DNA from: Rhodoferax sp. AJA081-3 | GTDB taxonomy: Bacteria; Pseudomonadota; Gammaproteobacteria; Burkholderiales; Burkholderiaceae_C | Reading direction: 5' to 3' | Assembly (NCBI RefSeq): GCF_017798165.1 | Contig: NZ_CP059068.1 | Coordinates: 2,790,001 to 2,854,000 of the forward strand | DNA: 64,000 bases | Shown: positions 47,924 through 56,224 of the stretch, piece by piece | Position numbering within the stretch: the stretch's first letter is position 1 | Layout: each line of letters begins with the position of its first letter | Translations under genes and position numbers: made by a program | Notes under the pieces: generated by a model | What the model was told of the DNA's origin: nothing | Seen by the model: only the letters and a program-made list of their open reading frames with translations | Databases searched by the model: none

Positions 47924-48760
47924 TCAGCGCAAGGTGGTCATGGGCACGTGGTCCATGTCTTTGAAGACCTGGTTTTCGCCGACCATGCCCCAGATGAAGG
48001 TGTAGGCCTGTGTGCCCACGCCGCTGTGCAAAGACCAGCTGGGGCTGATGACCGCCTGCTCGTTGCGCACCACCAGGTGGCGGGTTTGTGTGGGCTCCCC
48101 CATCATGTGGAAGACGGCTGCGTCGGCGTTCATGTCGAAGTAGAAATACACCTCCATGCGCCGGTCGTGGGTGTGGCAGGGCATGGTGTTCCACAGGCTG
48201 CCAGGCTCCAACTGGGTCATACCCATCAGCAACTGGCAGGTGGGCAACACATCGGGCACCAGGAACTTGTAGATCGTGCGGCGGTTGCTGGTCTGGGCCG
48301 AACCCAGGGTTTCCGGCGATGCCTCGGCCAGCGTGACCTTGCGGTGGGGGTAGGCCACATGGGCTGGTGCACAGTTGAAATACAGCTTGGCGGGTTGTGC
48401 GGCGTCCATACTGAAAAACTCCAGCGCGCGGGCACCCTGGCCTACATACAGGGCCTCACGCGCGCCCACGTCGTAGTTCACCCCGTCCACCACCACACGG
48501 GCGGCGCCGCCAATGTTGATCAGCCCCAGCTCACGGCGCTGCAGAAAAAAGTCGGTACCGGTGTGTTTGCCAAGCTCCGCCGCGAAAGTGACTCCGGTGC
48601 TCACCGGCATGATGCCGCCCACGATGATGCGGTCGATCTGGCTATAGGTCAGTGTGACGTTATCGGCCACAAACAGGTCTTCCACCAGGAAGTGGCGGCG
48701 CAGGCTTTCGGTGTCCAGGGTTTTGGCATGTTCGCTGTGGACGGGTTGGCGGATTTGCAT
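47924..48760 (-). CDS. kduI: 5-keto-4-deoxyuronate isomerase (KduI)
   Basis: A 278-residue cupin isomerase of normal length that converts 5-keto-4-deoxyuronate to 2,5-diketo-3-deoxygluconate. The zinc motif HTHDRRME lies in [19 protein letters not shown], and the N-terminus [16 protein letters not shown] is typical. It is the first gene of the long leftward pectin run, reading from the divergent control region at 48761-48980. Confidence 0.95.
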   Translation of the reverse strand: MQIRQPVHSEHAKTLDTESLRRHFLVEDLFVADNVTLTYSQIDRIIVGGIMPVSTGVTFAAELGKHTGTDFFLQRRELGLINIGGAARVVVDGVNYDVGAREALYVGQGARALEFFSMDAAQPAKLYFNCAPAHVAYPHRKVTLAEASPETLGSAQTSNRRTIYKFLVPDVLPTCQLLMGMTQLEPGSLWNTMPCHTHDRRMEVYFYFDMNADAAVFHMMGEPTQTRHLVVRNEQAVISPSWSLHSGVGTQAYTFIWGMVGENQVFKDMDHVPMTTLR

Positions 48761-48865
48761 GGTTTCTCCTGTTTCCAGATGGTGTTGGCTACAGAGCCGC
48801 GAACGGCCCTTCTTTTTTAAGACTAAGCTACAAAATTATTTAATGAAATGCTGGTTTCTACTTAG

Positions 48866-48880
48866 TGAACCATCGTTTCA
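48866..48880. promoter_or_regulatory. KdgR-type operator in the kduI/kdgF divergent promoter region
   Basis: TGAACCATCGTTTCA has TGAA(c) and TTTCA arms five bases apart, close to the sites before kdgK and the regulator gene. A second looser match, TGAAATGCTGGTTTCT, lies at 48844-48859. A rightward -10-like TATAGT (48898-48903) would place the -35 region over the operator, fitting repression of the kdgF side; the kduI side promoter was not resolved. Confidence 0.6.
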
Positions 48881-48980
48881 TTTTTATTTGATGATGATAT
48901 AGTAACAGCAAAACAAGGTTCCAAGAGTTTGCACGGCGCAAATTTGATGGCATCCGACAGCAACCTAGCCGAGGCACCGC

Positions 48981-49316
48981 ATGCACTTTTATGAACACAA
49001 CACCACCCCCTGGACCGAGCTGGGTGACGGCATACGCAGAAAAATCGTGGCCCACACCCCGCAACTGATGGCCGTGCTCGTGCAGTTTGACAAGGGCGCC
49101 ATTGGTACCCCCCACGCACACGATGTGCACGACCAGATTGCATTTGTCATTTCCGGGTCCTTTGAGGCCGAAGTTGCCGGGCAGAAGAAGATCCTTCGTG
49201 CCGGCGATGCATTCATCGCACCACACCACCATACCCATGGCGTGGTGGCCCTGGAAGACAAGAGTACCTTGTTAGACCAATTTTCCCCTTGCCGAGACGA
49301 TTACCTGACAACCTGA
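48981..49316 (+). CDS. kdgF: KdgF-like cupin, unsaturated uronate linearising protein
   Basis: A 111-residue single-domain cupin. The metal motif is GTPHAHDVHDQIAFVISGSF with the histidine cluster, then AGDAFIAPHHHTHGVV. KdgF proteins convert 4,5-unsaturated galacturonate to the linear keto form used by KduI. It is the first gene of the rightward arm from the shared control region, divergent from kduI. Length and motifs fit the family; the symbol also rests on position. Confidence 0.88.
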   Translation: MHFYEHNTTPWTELGDGIRRKIVAHTPQLMAVLVQFDKGAIGTPHAHDVHDQIAFVISGSFEAEVAGQKKILRAGDAFIAPHHHTHGVVALEDKSTLLDQFSPCRDDYLTT

Positions 49317-49367
49317 ATACAAGCCTGACGCTTGCCCCCTAAAGACCAAAAACGAGGAGACGCCTTC

Positions 49368-52300
49368 ATGTCCAACCAGACAAAACCCTTCCACCCCCTG
49401 CTGAATGCCGTCAGCCGGGCGGTTTGCGCCCTAACCACCACCAGCCAGCGGGCCAGAAGGCCCGCCACGCCCAGGCTGGCCTATTCCTTCTCCGTAGTCC
49501 GTGGGGCCAGCCGTGCCCAGTTGCTGGGCATGTCATCCCTGCTGCTGGCAGCCAGTGGCACGGCTTATGCGCAGACAGATACCCAGGCCAAACCCCTGGA
49601 AGCCGTGGTCGTGACCGGCATGCGCGCCTCGCTGGAAAGTGCCTTGAACGCCAAGCGCAATGACAACGGCATCGTCGATGTGATCAAGGCCGAAGACATG
49701 GGCAAGTTCCCGGACACCAACCTGGCCGAGTCCCTGCAGCGGGTTCCCGGCGTGGTGATCGACCGGGATGCGGGCGAGGGCCGTAGCATCACCGTGCGTG
49801 GCCTGGGCCAGGACTTCACCCGGGTGCGTATCAATGGCATCGAGGGCCTGGCTACTACCGGTGGTACCGACAGCTCGGGTGGCGCCAACCGTTCGCGCGG
49901 ATTTGACTTCAATGTCTTCTCTGCCGACCTGTTCAACTCCCTGACCGTGCGCAAAAGCAGCTCGGCCGATGTGGACGAAGGATCGCTGGGCGCCACGGTA
50001 GACCTGCAAACCACCCGCCCCTTTGACCTGAAAGGCCGTGCGGCCGGTGTGTCGCTCAAGGCGGGTTACAACGACCTGTCCGGCAAGACCTCGCCCAAGG
50101 CATCCTTCCTGCTGTCCGATACCTTTGCCGACAAAAAGATCGGCGTGTTGGTCTCGGGTGCGTATTCCAAACGCCAGGTGCTGGAAGAAGGCTTCAGCAC
50201 CGTGCGTTGGGACAATGGCCCGTCGTCCGGCGGATGGTGCCCGCCCCAGGGCATCACCACCGGCCTGCCCGCCGGTTCTACCGCCACCACCTGCGGCCCT
50301 GCCGCACAGGGTGTGGCCCGTCTGCCCAACACACCGGCCAATCTTGCGGCCTACAACGAAGCCACCAGAAGCGGTAACTTCCACCCCCGCCTGCCACGGT
50401 ATGGCCGCCTGACCCACGACCAGGAACGCCTGGGGCTGACGGGTTCGTTCCAGATCAAACCCGCAGACGGCACGCTGCTGACGTTTGACATGTTGTATTC
50501 CAAGCTGGACGCCACCCGCCAGGAAGACTTCCTGGAGGCCATCTCGTTCAGCCGCGCCCTGACCGCCGGCGGCAAACAACAAACCAGCGTGCTGAGCACC
50601 GCCTATGCACCCAATGGAGCACTCCTGTATGGCACCTACAACGGCGTGGACGTACGGGCCGAGTCCCGCTACGATGAGCTGTCCACGACCTTCACCCAAC
50701 CCACCTTGACGCTGGAGCAGGAGATTGGCGAAAGCATGAAGCTGACCGCCCGCATCGGCCGCGCCACTTCCAAGTTTGAGAACCCCATCCAGACCACCAC
50801 AACCCTGGACGCGGCCAATGTCAACGGTTATTCCATCGACTTCCGTGGTGATACCCGCAACCCCATCATCAACTACGGCACCTTGAACCCGTCCGATCCC
50901 AATGGGGCGCTGAAGATTCTGGGTGTGCCGGTGGGTTCCACCAACATCACCAACTTCACCCCCAGCGAAGTGCGCCTGCGCCCCAACGGTGCCACCAATA
51001 CCAATGACCTGGCCCATGTGAACCTGGCCTGGGATGTGATTCCCGACAAGTTGACGCTCAAGTTTGGTGGCGACTACAAGAAGTTCACATCCGATGTGTA
51101 CGAATCACGCCGCACCGTAGAGACCATGAATACCGTGCCCGTGGGCGTGAACCCTGCCAGCCTGGTGACCACCCTGAGCGGATTTGGCAAAGACCAGGGT
51201 CTGCCACCCGGTTCGGTCACCTCATGGGTAATTCCCAACCTCAACGCCATCGCATCGGCCTACGACATCTATTGCAACTGCCTCAAAGGCGGCCCTGCCG
51301 GTGGCCCCGGTGATTACCGCCTGACCTCCATCACCAATGGCGCAGCACGTGGCTCCAACCGCACCATCACCGAAACCGATACCGGCGCCTTCTTCATGGC
51401 GGACTTCACCACCAAGCTGGGCGACATACCCTTGCGCGGCAACGCGGGCGCCCGGTACGTGAAGACCAAGATGTCGGCACAGGGTTACCTGGCAACGGCT
51501 GGCGGTACACCCGTGACAGCAGAGAACGAATACACCGACTGGTTGCCGTCGGTCAATGTGGCGGCCAACCTGTCCAAGGATGTGATCGTGCGCGGCGCCA
51601 TTGCCAAAGTGATGGCCCGCCCGCAGTTGGGTAATGTGGCCCCCGGCGGCACGCTGAGCACCACGGGCACCTTGTCTTACACCGGTGGCAACCCGGCCCT
51701 GCAGCCCTTCCGCGCCGACACGTTGGACGCCAGTGTGGAGTGGTACCACGCCCGCAACGCCTTTGTGGGACTGGGCCTGTTCCAGAAGGACATCAAGAGT
51801 TACATCCAGACGCTGCGCACCAACATCCCCTACAGCCAGACTGGTCTGCCGTTGTCGCTATTGCCACCCGGCTTCAACGGTGAAGAGGTGTTCCAGGTCT
51901 CGGCCCCGGTCAATACCGAAGGCGGCAAACTCACCGGTGTGGAACTCAATATCCAGCAACCTTTTTCGTTCCTGCCCGGTATCGGCAAAAACTTCGGTGT
52001 GATGCTGAACTACACCCTGGTGAACTCGCAGATCGCCTACATCGTGTCGCCCACCAGCACCACCACGCTGACGGATGACCTGATCAATATGTCGCCCAAG
52101 GCCTTTAACGCGACCCTGTACTACGACGACGGCACCTTTAGTGCGCGGATCTCCGGCTCGCGCCGCTCATCGTTCCTGACCCGGGTCCCGGGACAGAACA
52201 ACAACGATGTGGAAGGCAAGAACGAAACCGTCAACATCGACGTGTCCATGTCCTACAAGGTCACACCCAACCTGGATGTGACCCTGGAAGCCACCAACCT

Positions 52301-52406
52301 GACCAACCAGCCCAACGACCAGTTCATCAGCCGCGACCGCAACAGCGTGGTGGTGAACAACGTGACCGGCCGCGAAGTCATGATCGGTGCACGTTACAAG
52401 TTCTGA
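49368..52406 (+). CDS. TonB-dependent receptor for pectin-derived oligomers (predicted)
   Basis: A 1012-residue outer-membrane receptor. An unusually long N-terminal region of about 70 residues ends in LLLAASGTAYAQ, followed by LEAVVVTGMRASLESALNAK, a plug domain (AEDMGKFPDTNLAESLQRVP, GEGRSITVRGLGQDFTRVRI) and a beta-barrel ending in VMIGARYKF with a terminal Phe. Start: ATG 49368 has GAGGAG upstream; the TTG at 49332 is unlikely. The receptor resembles carbohydrate-uptake TonB receptors of Xanthomonas and Caulobacter type. Beside kdgF and the esterase it probably takes up oligogalacturonides or rhamnogalacturonan pieces. A terminator follows it. Confidence 0.93.
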   Translation: MSNQTKPFHPLLNAVSRAVCALTTTSQRARRPATPRLAYSFSVVRGASRAQLLGMSSLLLAASGTAYAQTDTQAKPLEAVVVTGMRASLESALNAKRNDNGIVDVIKAEDMGKFPDTNLAESLQRVPGVVIDRDAGEGRSITVRGLGQDFTRVRINGIEGLATTGGTDSSGGANRSRGFDFNVFSADLFNSLTVRKSSSADVDEGSLGATVDLQTTRPFDLKGRAAGVSLKAGYNDLSGKTSPKASFLLSDTFADKKIGVLVSGAYSKRQVLEEGFSTVRWDNGPSSGGWCPPQGITTGLPAGSTATTCGPAAQGVARLPNTPANLAAYNEATRSGNFHPRLPRYGRLTHDQERLGLTGSFQIKPADGTLLTFDMLYSKLDATRQEDFLEAISFSRALTAGGKQQTSVLSTAYAPNGALLYGTYNGVDVRAESRYDELSTTFTQPTLTLEQEIGESMKLTARIGRATSKFENPIQTTTTLDAANVNGYSIDFRGDTRNPIINYGTLNPSDPNGALKILGVPVGSTNITNFTPSEVRLRPNGATNTNDLAHVNLAWDVIPDKLTLKFGGDYKKFTSDVYESRRTVETMNTVPVGVNPASLVTTLSGFGKDQGLPPGSVTSWVIPNLNAIASAYDIYCNCLKGGPAGGPGDYRLTSITNGAARGSNRTITETDTGAFFMADFTTKLGDIPLRGNAGARYVKTKMSAQGYLATAGGTPVTAENEYTDWLPSVNVAANLSKDVIVRGAIAKVMARPQLGNVAPGGTLSTTGTLSYTGGNPALQPFRADTLDASVEWYHARNAFVGLGLFQKDIKSYIQTLRTNIPYSQTGLPLSLLPPGFNGEEVFQVSAPVNTEGGKLTGVELNIQQPFSFLPGIGKNFGVMLNYTLVNSQIAYIVSPTSTTTLTDDLINMSPKAFNATLYYDDGTFSARISGSRRSSFLTRVPGQNNNDVEGKNETVNIDVSMSYKVTPNLDVTLEATNLTNQPNDQFISRDRNSVVVNNVTGREVMIGARYKF

Positions 52407-52428
52407 TGGTTCGGATGCACCCGAAACG

Positions 52429-52452
52429 GGGCGGCGCAAGCCGCCCTTTTTT
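52429..52452 (+). terminator. Rho-independent terminator between receptor and esterase genes
   Basis: A perfect 7-base stem, GGGCGGC with GCCGCCC, around a GCAA tetraloop, followed by six T. It ends 15 bases before the ATG of the acetylesterase, so it may lower downstream expression relative to the receptor. Confidence 0.9.
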
Positions 52453-52467
52453 CTTTGGAGTTGGACC

Positions 52468-54000
52468 ATGCCCCCTATCACTCTCCCTCTTCTGGCCGTG
52501 TTGTGTCTGACCGCCTGCGCTGCTGTGCAGCCCACACACAGCCTCAGTGGTTTTACCGCCACCCACACCCGCATGGCCGGGGCATCCATCAGCGTGCGCG
52601 ACAGCCGGGGCGCGGTTGCCACCAACACGGCCGATTCCCAGGGTCGCTACCAGATCGATGTGTCGGCACTCACGCCCCCGCTGGTTGTGCTGGCGATGGA
52701 AGCGGGCGGCCACAGCTGCCGCACCAACCGGACACCACGCGCCCACTGCGTGACGGCGCTGGTACCCACCCTGCAAGCTGGGGCCAACACCGCCCACGTC
52801 AATCCACTCACAGACCAGATCACCTCGGACGTGGCCACCGCCCTGCGCTTCACCGGGCCGCAACAGCTGGCAGAGGCCCCGTCCGTGCCGGCCATTCCCC
52901 CGCAGGTCTACGCGAATGCCCTGCAGCACCAGCATGCCGGGTTTGGCGACGCGCTGGCCCAGACTGGTGGGCTGGATACCGTGCTGGCTGTCATCAACCA
53001 CACGCGCGGTTATGACAATGACAGTGGCGAGGCATCGGCCACCGTCATCACCGACATGGGCTGGCGGCCCATTACCCACCCCTTTGCTGCCGACGCCAAC
53101 GAACCCTTGCAGCTGGCGCGTACGCAGCAGCAGCTGGCGGCCATCCAGGCCGCCAGGATCCGTATCTTTATTGTGGGCGATTCCACCGCCGCCACGTATG
53201 AACGGCAGCGCATGCCGCGCATGGGTTGGGGCCAGGTGTTTGAAGAGCAGTTCAAGCCTGACAGCGGTGTGAAGGTGGTCAACGGTGCACGCGCCGGGCG
53301 CAGTTCACGCGACTTTTTTAATGGCGGCTGGTACCGCCAGATGGCGCGCTTCATCCAGGCGGGTGACTACGTCATCATTGCCCACGGCCACAACGACCAG
53401 AACTGCAACAGCCAGCGCCCCGTCCGGGGCACGGCCGATGTGGCCAACCTGTGCACCTACCCCAACGATGCGCAGGGCCAGCGCCAATTTCCAACCGGGC
53501 AGCCGCAGATGTCGTTTCAAAACTCACTGGAGGTCTATGTCAACGATGCACGCGCTCGGGGCGCCATCCCGCTGCTGATGACACCGACCACGCGTTTCCT
53601 GAATGCGGACCGCAAAACTGCCTACACAAACGGTGACACCCGGCCCGTGGTCTCACAACACCTGACGCGCCAAAACGCCGCCAGGGCTTATGCCTTCACC
53701 GGCGACTACAGCCAAACCATCAAAGACACGGCCCGCGTCAACGGCGTGCCGCTGATCGATCTGGAGGCCAAGACCATTGCCTTTGCCAACGTCCATGCCA
53801 AGGACTGGCAGGACTACTGGCTGGTGGTGGGTGACACCGAGAGATACCCCTGGTACGCCACACAGACCGCTGGCATATCTACCGCGCCGGACACCACCCA
53901 CTTCCAGGAGGCGGGTGCGCGGGCCGTGGCTGCCCTGGTGGTCCAAGGCATCAGGGAGACACCAGCGCTGCTGCCCCTTGCCCAGCATTTGAAGCCTTAG
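52468..54000 (+). CDS. Rhamnogalacturonan acetylesterase-like SGNH lipoprotein (CE12)
   Basis: A 510-residue lipoprotein: lipobox in LAVLCLTACAAVQ. Residues about 30-100 look like a carboxypeptidase-regulatory or Ig-like beta domain (AGASISVRDSRGAVATN). The catalytic part begins with IFIVGDSTAATYE (nucleophile serine), NGARAGRSSRDF, HGHNDQN and ends with DTTHFQEAGARAVA (Asp-His). This is the SGNH pattern of rhamnogalacturonan acetylesterase, which removes acetyl groups so lyases can act. Start ATG 52468 has GGAG upstream. The end overlaps kdgK by 50 bases on the other strand. Confidence 0.87.
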   Translation: MPPITLPLLAVLCLTACAAVQPTHSLSGFTATHTRMAGASISVRDSRGAVATNTADSQGRYQIDVSALTPPLVVLAMEAGGHSCRTNRTPRAHCVTALVPTLQAGANTAHVNPLTDQITSDVATALRFTGPQQLAEAPSVPAIPPQVYANALQHQHAGFGDALAQTGGLDTVLAVINHTRGYDNDSGEASATVITDMGWRPITHPFAADANEPLQLARTQQQLAAIQAARIRIFIVGDSTAATYERQRMPRMGWGQVFEEQFKPDSGVKVVNGARAGRSSRDFFNGGWYRQMARFIQAGDYVIIAHGHNDQNCNSQRPVRGTADVANLCTYPNDAQGQRQFPTGQPQMSFQNSLEVYVNDARARGAIPLLMTPTTRFLNADRKTAYTNGDTRPVVSQHLTRQNAARAYAFTGDYSQTIKDTARVNGVPLIDLEAKTIAFANVHAKDWQDYWLVVGDTERYPWYATQTAGISTAPDTTHFQEAGARAVAALVVQGIRETPALLPLAQHLKP

Positions 54001-54934
54001 GGGCCGTCAGGTCCACCATGGCATCCAGCGGAATCAGCGCACCGGGGTGCTGGATGACCCGTGCCGCCAGGCGGTTGCCAAACTGTGCCGCCACGGCCGG
54101 TGCCTGGCCGCTGAGCCGGCGGCTGAGGTAGCCCGCCGCAAACGAATCCCCGGCCGCCGTGGTGTCTACCACGCGTGGAACGTGTTCCGTGGGCACGGTC
54201 TCCCCACGGGCCACCCCCGCACGCACCAGGGTGGGTGCCGAGCCCCGCTTGATAACAATCTCTGCAGCGGGCAATTGCTGCGCGGCCAACACCGCGTCTT
54301 CCAGGGTGGGCAGGCCAAACAAGGCCTGGTGGTCATCGGCCGTGACCAGCGCCACGCTGGCTACCGCAAAGGCACGGATGAAACTGTCACGCGCGACCGC
54401 CGCGTCGGGCCACAGGCGGGGCCGGTAGTTGTTGTCAAACACCACCATAGCGCCACGGTCGCGCAGGGATTGCGCCAGCGCGAACAGGCGCTCACGCCCC
54501 TCAGGCGGCAGGATGGCCAGGCTGATGCCGGAGAAGTAGAAGGCGTCCCAGTCGGCGGCGCGCTGCTCCAGCGGCGTCTGCGGCACGTCGAAATAGGCCC
54601 GTGCTGCGCTCTGGTCGCGCCAAAAGCTGAAGCGTCGCTCGCCATGGGCATCCACCTCGATCTGGTACAGGCCCGGCAGGCGCCCGGGTATGCGGCGCAC
54701 CAGCCCCAATTCCAGCCCCTGCTGCACCCAGCGGCGCATCAGCTCGGCGCTCAGACCATCGTCTCCCAATGCGGTGGCGTACCAGACGCTGAGCGCCTCC
54801 CCGCCGCAGCGGGCCAGATACACGGCGGTGTTGAAGGTGTCACCGCCATAACTTTGCTGCATGGCGCCAAAGGCCGTGCCGTGCAGCTCCAGCATGCACT
54901 CGCCAACCAGGGCAACCTTGTGGATTTTTTTCAC
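53951..54934 (-). CDS. kdgK: 2-keto-3-deoxygluconate kinase
   Basis: A 327-residue PfkB-family kinase that phosphorylates 2-keto-3-deoxygluconate, the shared product of the uxaCBA and kduID branches. Start ALVGECMLEL, GGDTFNTAVYLARCGG and the end motif DTTAAGDSFAAGYLS with the catalytic Asp are typical. The start is a GTG at 54934 with no ribosome site; a TACATT -10-like box only a few bases upstream suggests a leaderless message. The operator at 54950-54964 lies directly upstream. KDPG aldolase is not seen in this window. Confidence 0.92.
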   Translation of the reverse strand: MKKIHKVALVGECMLELHGTAFGAMQQSYGGDTFNTAVYLARCGGEALSVWYATALGDDGLSAELMRRWVQQGLELGLVRRIPGRLPGLYQIEVDAHGERRFSFWRDQSAARAYFDVPQTPLEQRAADWDAFYFSGISLAILPPEGRERLFALAQSLRDRGAMVVFDNNYRPRLWPDAAVARDSFIRAFAVASVALVTADDHQALFGLPTLEDAVLAAQQLPAAEIVIKRGSAPTLVRAGVARGETVPTEHVPRVVDTTAAGDSFAAGYLSRRLSGQAPAVAAQFGNRLAARVIQHPGALIPLDAMVDLTAPKASNAGQGAAALVSP

Positions 54935-54949
54935 GATAAATGTATTTTT

Positions 54950-54964
54950 TGAAACGCTGTTTCA
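54950..54964. promoter_or_regulatory. Perfect KdgR-type operator before kdgK
   Basis: TGAAACGCTGTTTCA is a perfect inverted repeat (TGAAAC and GTTTCA around GCT) and the best of the three sites. It lies 16 bases from the kdgK start and 52 bases before the divergent ygjV-like ATG, so it should chiefly control kdgK. Confidence 0.75.
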
Positions 54965-55015
54965 TTGTACTATCACCCACTTCAAAAGCAAGGCTTCCGC
55001 ACCCGGCACATCCCC

Positions 55016-55582
55016 ATGGTTTTTACTTTTCCGGATCACTGGATCAGCCCGACGCAATGGTTTGGTTACCTGGCCTTTGTGCTGGGCGTGGCCTCGTTTT
55101 TGCAAAAGAACGACCGCCGGTTCAAGTGGCTGATGGCGGGCGAATGCCTGGCCTATGTGGCCCACTTCCTGTTGCTGGGTGTGCCCACGGCGGCGGCCAG
55201 CGCCAGCGTCTCGGTGGTGCGCTCGGTGTTGTCGCTCTACACCCGATCGGTGTGGGTGGCGCTGGCTGTGGTGGCCGTGAACCTGGCGCTGGGTTATGGC
55301 CTGGCAACCCAATGGTGGAACTGGCTGCCACTGGTCGCGTCGTGTATCGGAACGCTGGCGCTGTTTCTGCTCAAGGGTATTCGCATGCGGGTGGCCATGC
55401 TGGCGGGCACGGTGCTGTGGATCACCAACAACGCGCTGGCCGGCTCCATTGGCGGCACGGCACTGGAGGTGGTCATCCTGCTGGTCAACAGCTACACCAT
55501 CGCGCGGATGTTTAAGGCATCCCGCCCGCGCCCTCCACCTGCTGCAGCCACTGCGCAATCTCCGCAATCACCGCATCCGTAG
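55016..55582 (+). CDS. YgjV-family inner-membrane protein
   Basis: A 188-residue protein with about six membrane segments (WFGYLAFVLGVASFLQKNDRR, WLPLVASCIGTLALFLLKGI, AMLAGTVLWITNNALAGSIG), matching the small YgjV/Imp-YgjV family of unknown function. Start ATG 55016 fits the family start near HWISPTQWFGY; a TTG-initiated longer frame is unlikely. The Pro/Ala-rich tail after RMFKASRP lies antisense to the lipoprotein gene, a 71-base overlap, and may be a stop-codon loss. Confidence 0.85.
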   Translation: MVFTFPDHWISPTQWFGYLAFVLGVASFLQKNDRRFKWLMAGECLAYVAHFLLLGVPTAAASASVSVVRSVLSLYTRSVWVALAVVAVNLALGYGLATQWWNWLPLVASCIGTLALFLLKGIRMRVAMLAGTVLWITNNALAGSIGGTALEVVILLVNSYTIARMFKASRPRPPPAAATAQSPQSPHP

Positions 55583-56174
55583 CCGCGGCCAGGGCGCGCA
55601 CACCGCCTTCGGCATCTGCACTGGCGGCCGGGCGTTGCACGATGAAGCTGCGCTGGGCCACCAGGCGCTGGCTGCCCTGTCCGCCCTGGCCCAGCGTGGC
55701 GCGCAGGCGCACCAGGCCGCTGCTTTGCTGCGCGGTCTCAAACAACTGGCTGAACTCGTCCAGCTCCAGGTGCAGCACCATGGCGGGTTTATCGGCCACC
55801 ACACCTTGGGCGGCGTTCAGCACGGCGCGGCGCTGGCCCAGTTGTTCACGCAGGCGCTGGCGCAGCAGTTGGGCCGGTGTCATGCTCCAGCGGGCCAGCG
55901 CATAGGGTCGCAGCTGCTGGGCGTCGCTGTAGGCCAGGCGGTACAACACGGCGGTGCTGTCCAGTGCCGCGCTGGCCTCGGTATCGGCCAGCACCAGCGT
56001 GGGCAAGGGCGCCATGCGGGTGCTTGCTACCGTTGCAACCGGGCCGGGGCCAAAGTCATACACCGTGGCGCGGGGTTTGGGTTGCAGGGCTGTGCACCCC
56101 CCCAAAATCAAGACGCTTAAGCAAATAAGTGCTCTAGCCCCCGTGAAATATGCCTTAGTAGCTATACATTTCAT
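55512..56174 (-). CDS. ABC-type transport auxiliary lipoprotein (PqiC/Mla-associated)
   Basis: A 220-residue lipoprotein with lipobox VLILGGC near residue 27. The body (YDFGPGP..., PYALARWSMTPAQLLRQRL, LHLELDEFSQLFE) fits the auxiliary lipoprotein family that goes with MlaD/MCE transporters. It is the last gene of the operon, 50 bases after the MlaD-type gene. Its start codon and first 20 codons, including the signal region, lie in a copy of the dispersed repeat, so the export signal seems to come from repeat DNA. Confidence 0.85.
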   Translation of the reverse strand: MKCIATKAYFTGARALICLSVLILGGCTALQPKPRATVYDFGPGPVATVASTRMAPLPTLVLADTEASAALDSTAVLYRLAYSDAQQLRPYALARWSMTPAQLLRQRLREQLGQRRAVLNAAQGVVADKPAMVLHLELDEFSQLFETAQQSSGLVRLRATLGQGGQGSQRLVAQRSFIVQRPAASADAEGGVRALAAATDAVIAEIAQWLQQVEGAGGMP

Positions 56175-56178
56175 AGCA
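56115..56178 (-). repeat. Dispersed repeat copy 3, supplying a start codon and signal sequence
   Basis: On the minus strand it reads GCTATGAAATGTATAGC (stem GCTAT/ATAGC), then ACGGGGGCTAGAGC. The lipoprotein's ATG is inside the first hairpin, and the encoded residues run through ATKAYFTGARALICL. Confidence 0.8.
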
Positions 56179-56224
56179 TTATCCTAGTAATCAATTGCAA
56201 GACGTGCCGCCCGGGGGGGTGTAC

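Noticed and set aside
49332..49367. TTG start for the TonB receptor
   Set aside because: ATG 49368 has a GAGGAG ribosome site at the right distance; the upstream codons look noncoding.
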